64,000 bases of DNA from Vibrio crassostreae 9ZC13 (GTDB lineage: Bacteria; Pseudomonadota; Gammaproteobacteria; Enterobacterales; Vibrionaceae). Every line of letters starts with the position of its first letter. Position 1 is the first letter of the stretch. The stretch covers positions 1,810,704-1,874,703 of the forward strand of contig NZ_AJYZ02000019.1 of the NCBI RefSeq assembly GCF_000272045.2, in the 5' to 3' direction. The notes below the pieces were generated by a model that searched no databases, was not told where the DNA came from, and was given only the letters and a program-made list of their open reading frames with translations. Shown here in pieces: positions 63,216-64,000 of the stretch. A program made the position numbers and the translations under genes.

Positions 63216-64000
63216 TTAATCCTGTTCTTTAGCCTGCTTCTCAATTGCCTTCACCATGCCTTTAAAAATAAACAGGTGGGCTGGCATCATAGCAAACCAA
63301 TACAGTAACCCTAGAAAGCCTTTAGGGTGCCACCACGCTGAAATGTTCAGCTCGCGAGAGTCACCGTGGTCAGAGACGGTAATCTCGAGTCGCCCTAAAC
63401 CGGGGCCTTTCATACCGAAAAGCAGGGATAAAAACTGATTCTCTTCACAGCGAATGACCTTCCATGAATCGATTTTGTCACCGACTTTTAGGTTGGGCCC
63501 TTCTGGCATTTGTCGAACCGGTACACCGCCACCGAAAAGAACATCCAACCATTCGCGTGTGCGCCATAAAGTGTTAGCAAAGAAGTAACCTTGCTTCGGG
63601 CTTCCGATTTGCTGAGCAACATGCCAAAGCGATTCCAATGAAGCGCTTGAGGTGATACTTGCGCCTGTTTTCTTCGGGTAATAGCCATACCCAGCTTGCC
63701 AGCGTTTGAATGCGGTTTTATCAAAGCCCCATACATTGCTTTTGACAAAGTTTCCTTCAGCGTGAATGGCTTGTTCAACCATATTTTCGAACGAGATAAG
63801 CTTCTGAGGGTACTTTTCTCTAATGATGGTCGAACTGGCGATGAAGTCGTGCTTTAAGCCTGCAAGTAGTGCTCTACCTATGTTAGACGGTACAGAAGTC
63901 ACCACACCTAACCAATATGAAGCAATCTTTGGTGTCAGTAGCGATGTCGCCCATAGTTTGAGTGGACGATCGGCGGTTTTAGCAATATGAGCAAATTGGT
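63216..64000 (-). CDS. YbjT-like oxidoreductase, DUF2867 part (cut by right window edge)
   Basis: The C-terminal 260 residues of a protein whose reading frame continues to the right edge without a stop; the GTG at 63905 is inside the gene, since LLTPKIASYWLGV upstream is in frame and family-like. The visible part is the end of an NmrA-type NAD(P)-binding domain and the DUF2867 domain (SASLESLWHVAQQIGSPKQGYFFANTLWRTREWLD, NISAWWHPKGFLGLLYWFAMMP), with a short hydrophobic helix near the end. E. coli YbjT has this architecture. The Rossmann glycine motif lies outside the window. Substrate unknown. Confidence 0.83.
   Translation of the reverse strand, partial: QFAHIAKTADRPLKLWATSLLTPKIASYWLGVVTSVPSNIGRALLAGLKHDFIASSTIIREKYPQKLISFENMVEQAIHAEGNFVKSNVWGFDKTAFKRWQAGYGYYPKKTGASITSSASLESLWHVAQQIGSPKQGYFFANTLWRTREWLDVLFGGGVPVRQMPEGPNLKVGDKIDSWKVIRCEENQFLSLLFGMKGPGLGRLEITVSDHGDSRELNISAWWHPKGFLGLLYWFAMMPAHLFIFKGMVKAIEKQAKEQD

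Overview
The window reads as part of a chromosome of a marine gamma-proteobacterium of the family Vibrionaceae, most likely a Vibrio of the Splendidus type. This is inferred from the gene set (torYZ, proVWX, rplY, radD-rsuA-bcr, small Vibrio-type hypotheticals) and from the moderate GC content; it was not tested by any search. No tRNA, rRNA, CRISPR array, transposase or phage gene was seen. The two genes at the edges (tadA on the left, a DUF2867/YbjT-like oxidoreductase on the right) are cut by the window.

Layout. 0-6.1 kb: the distal half of a tad (tight adherence, Flp pilus) operon, tadA'-tadB-tadC-tadD-tadE-tadF-tadG, ending in an OmpA-family gene. 6.1-10.2 kb: ynjF-ynjD-ynjC-ynjB on the minus strand, an ABC importer joined to a CDP-alcohol phosphatidyltransferase. 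10.6-17.1 kb: single housekeeping or small genes (HslJ-like lipoprotein, DUF1289 protein, thiamine-binding-type protein, DEAD-box helicase, LysE exporter, PilZ protein, M14 carboxypeptidase, NifW-like protein). 17.4-26.1 kb: torY-torZ (anaerobic N-oxide/S-oxide respiration), a Trp-rich small protein, a HAD phosphatase, and the osmoprotectant importer proV-proW-proX. 26.3-29.6 kb: a SnoaL-like protein divergent from a LysR regulator, then a protein made of two tandem copies of an HTH plus acetyltransferase-like unit.

29.8-44.8 kb is the most unusual part: a three-gene cluster of 15 kb encoding a 3491-residue secreted protein with about 22 tandem DUF11-type repeats and a split SdrD-B-like C-terminus, a 1171-residue predicted outer-membrane beta-barrel protein, and a lipoprotein with two OmpA peptidoglycan-binding domains. 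I infer a long surface fibre or adhesin with its own outer-membrane platform and cell-wall anchor. It is transcribed divergently from the duplicated HTH gene. No function is established for it from the sequence.

44.9-52.8 kb is an accessory stretch of mostly solitary genes: a BLUF blue-light receptor, small hypotheticals, a secreted metzincin protease, three GNAT acetyltransferases (one broken by an in-frame TAG), a TIGR03643 protein, an orphan type IV prepilin, an AlkD-like DNA glycosylase, a nucleotidyltransferase and a Nudix hydrolase. 52.9-64 kb returns to conserved genes: rplY, a glycosyltransferase plus a DedA-LssY membrane protein, a two-component system with a PepSY protein (CarRS/VprAB-like), radD, rsuA, bcr and a DUF2913 protein. 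The rplY-radD-rsuA-bcr order matches Escherichia coli except that about 5 kb of envelope and signalling genes lies between rplY and radD.
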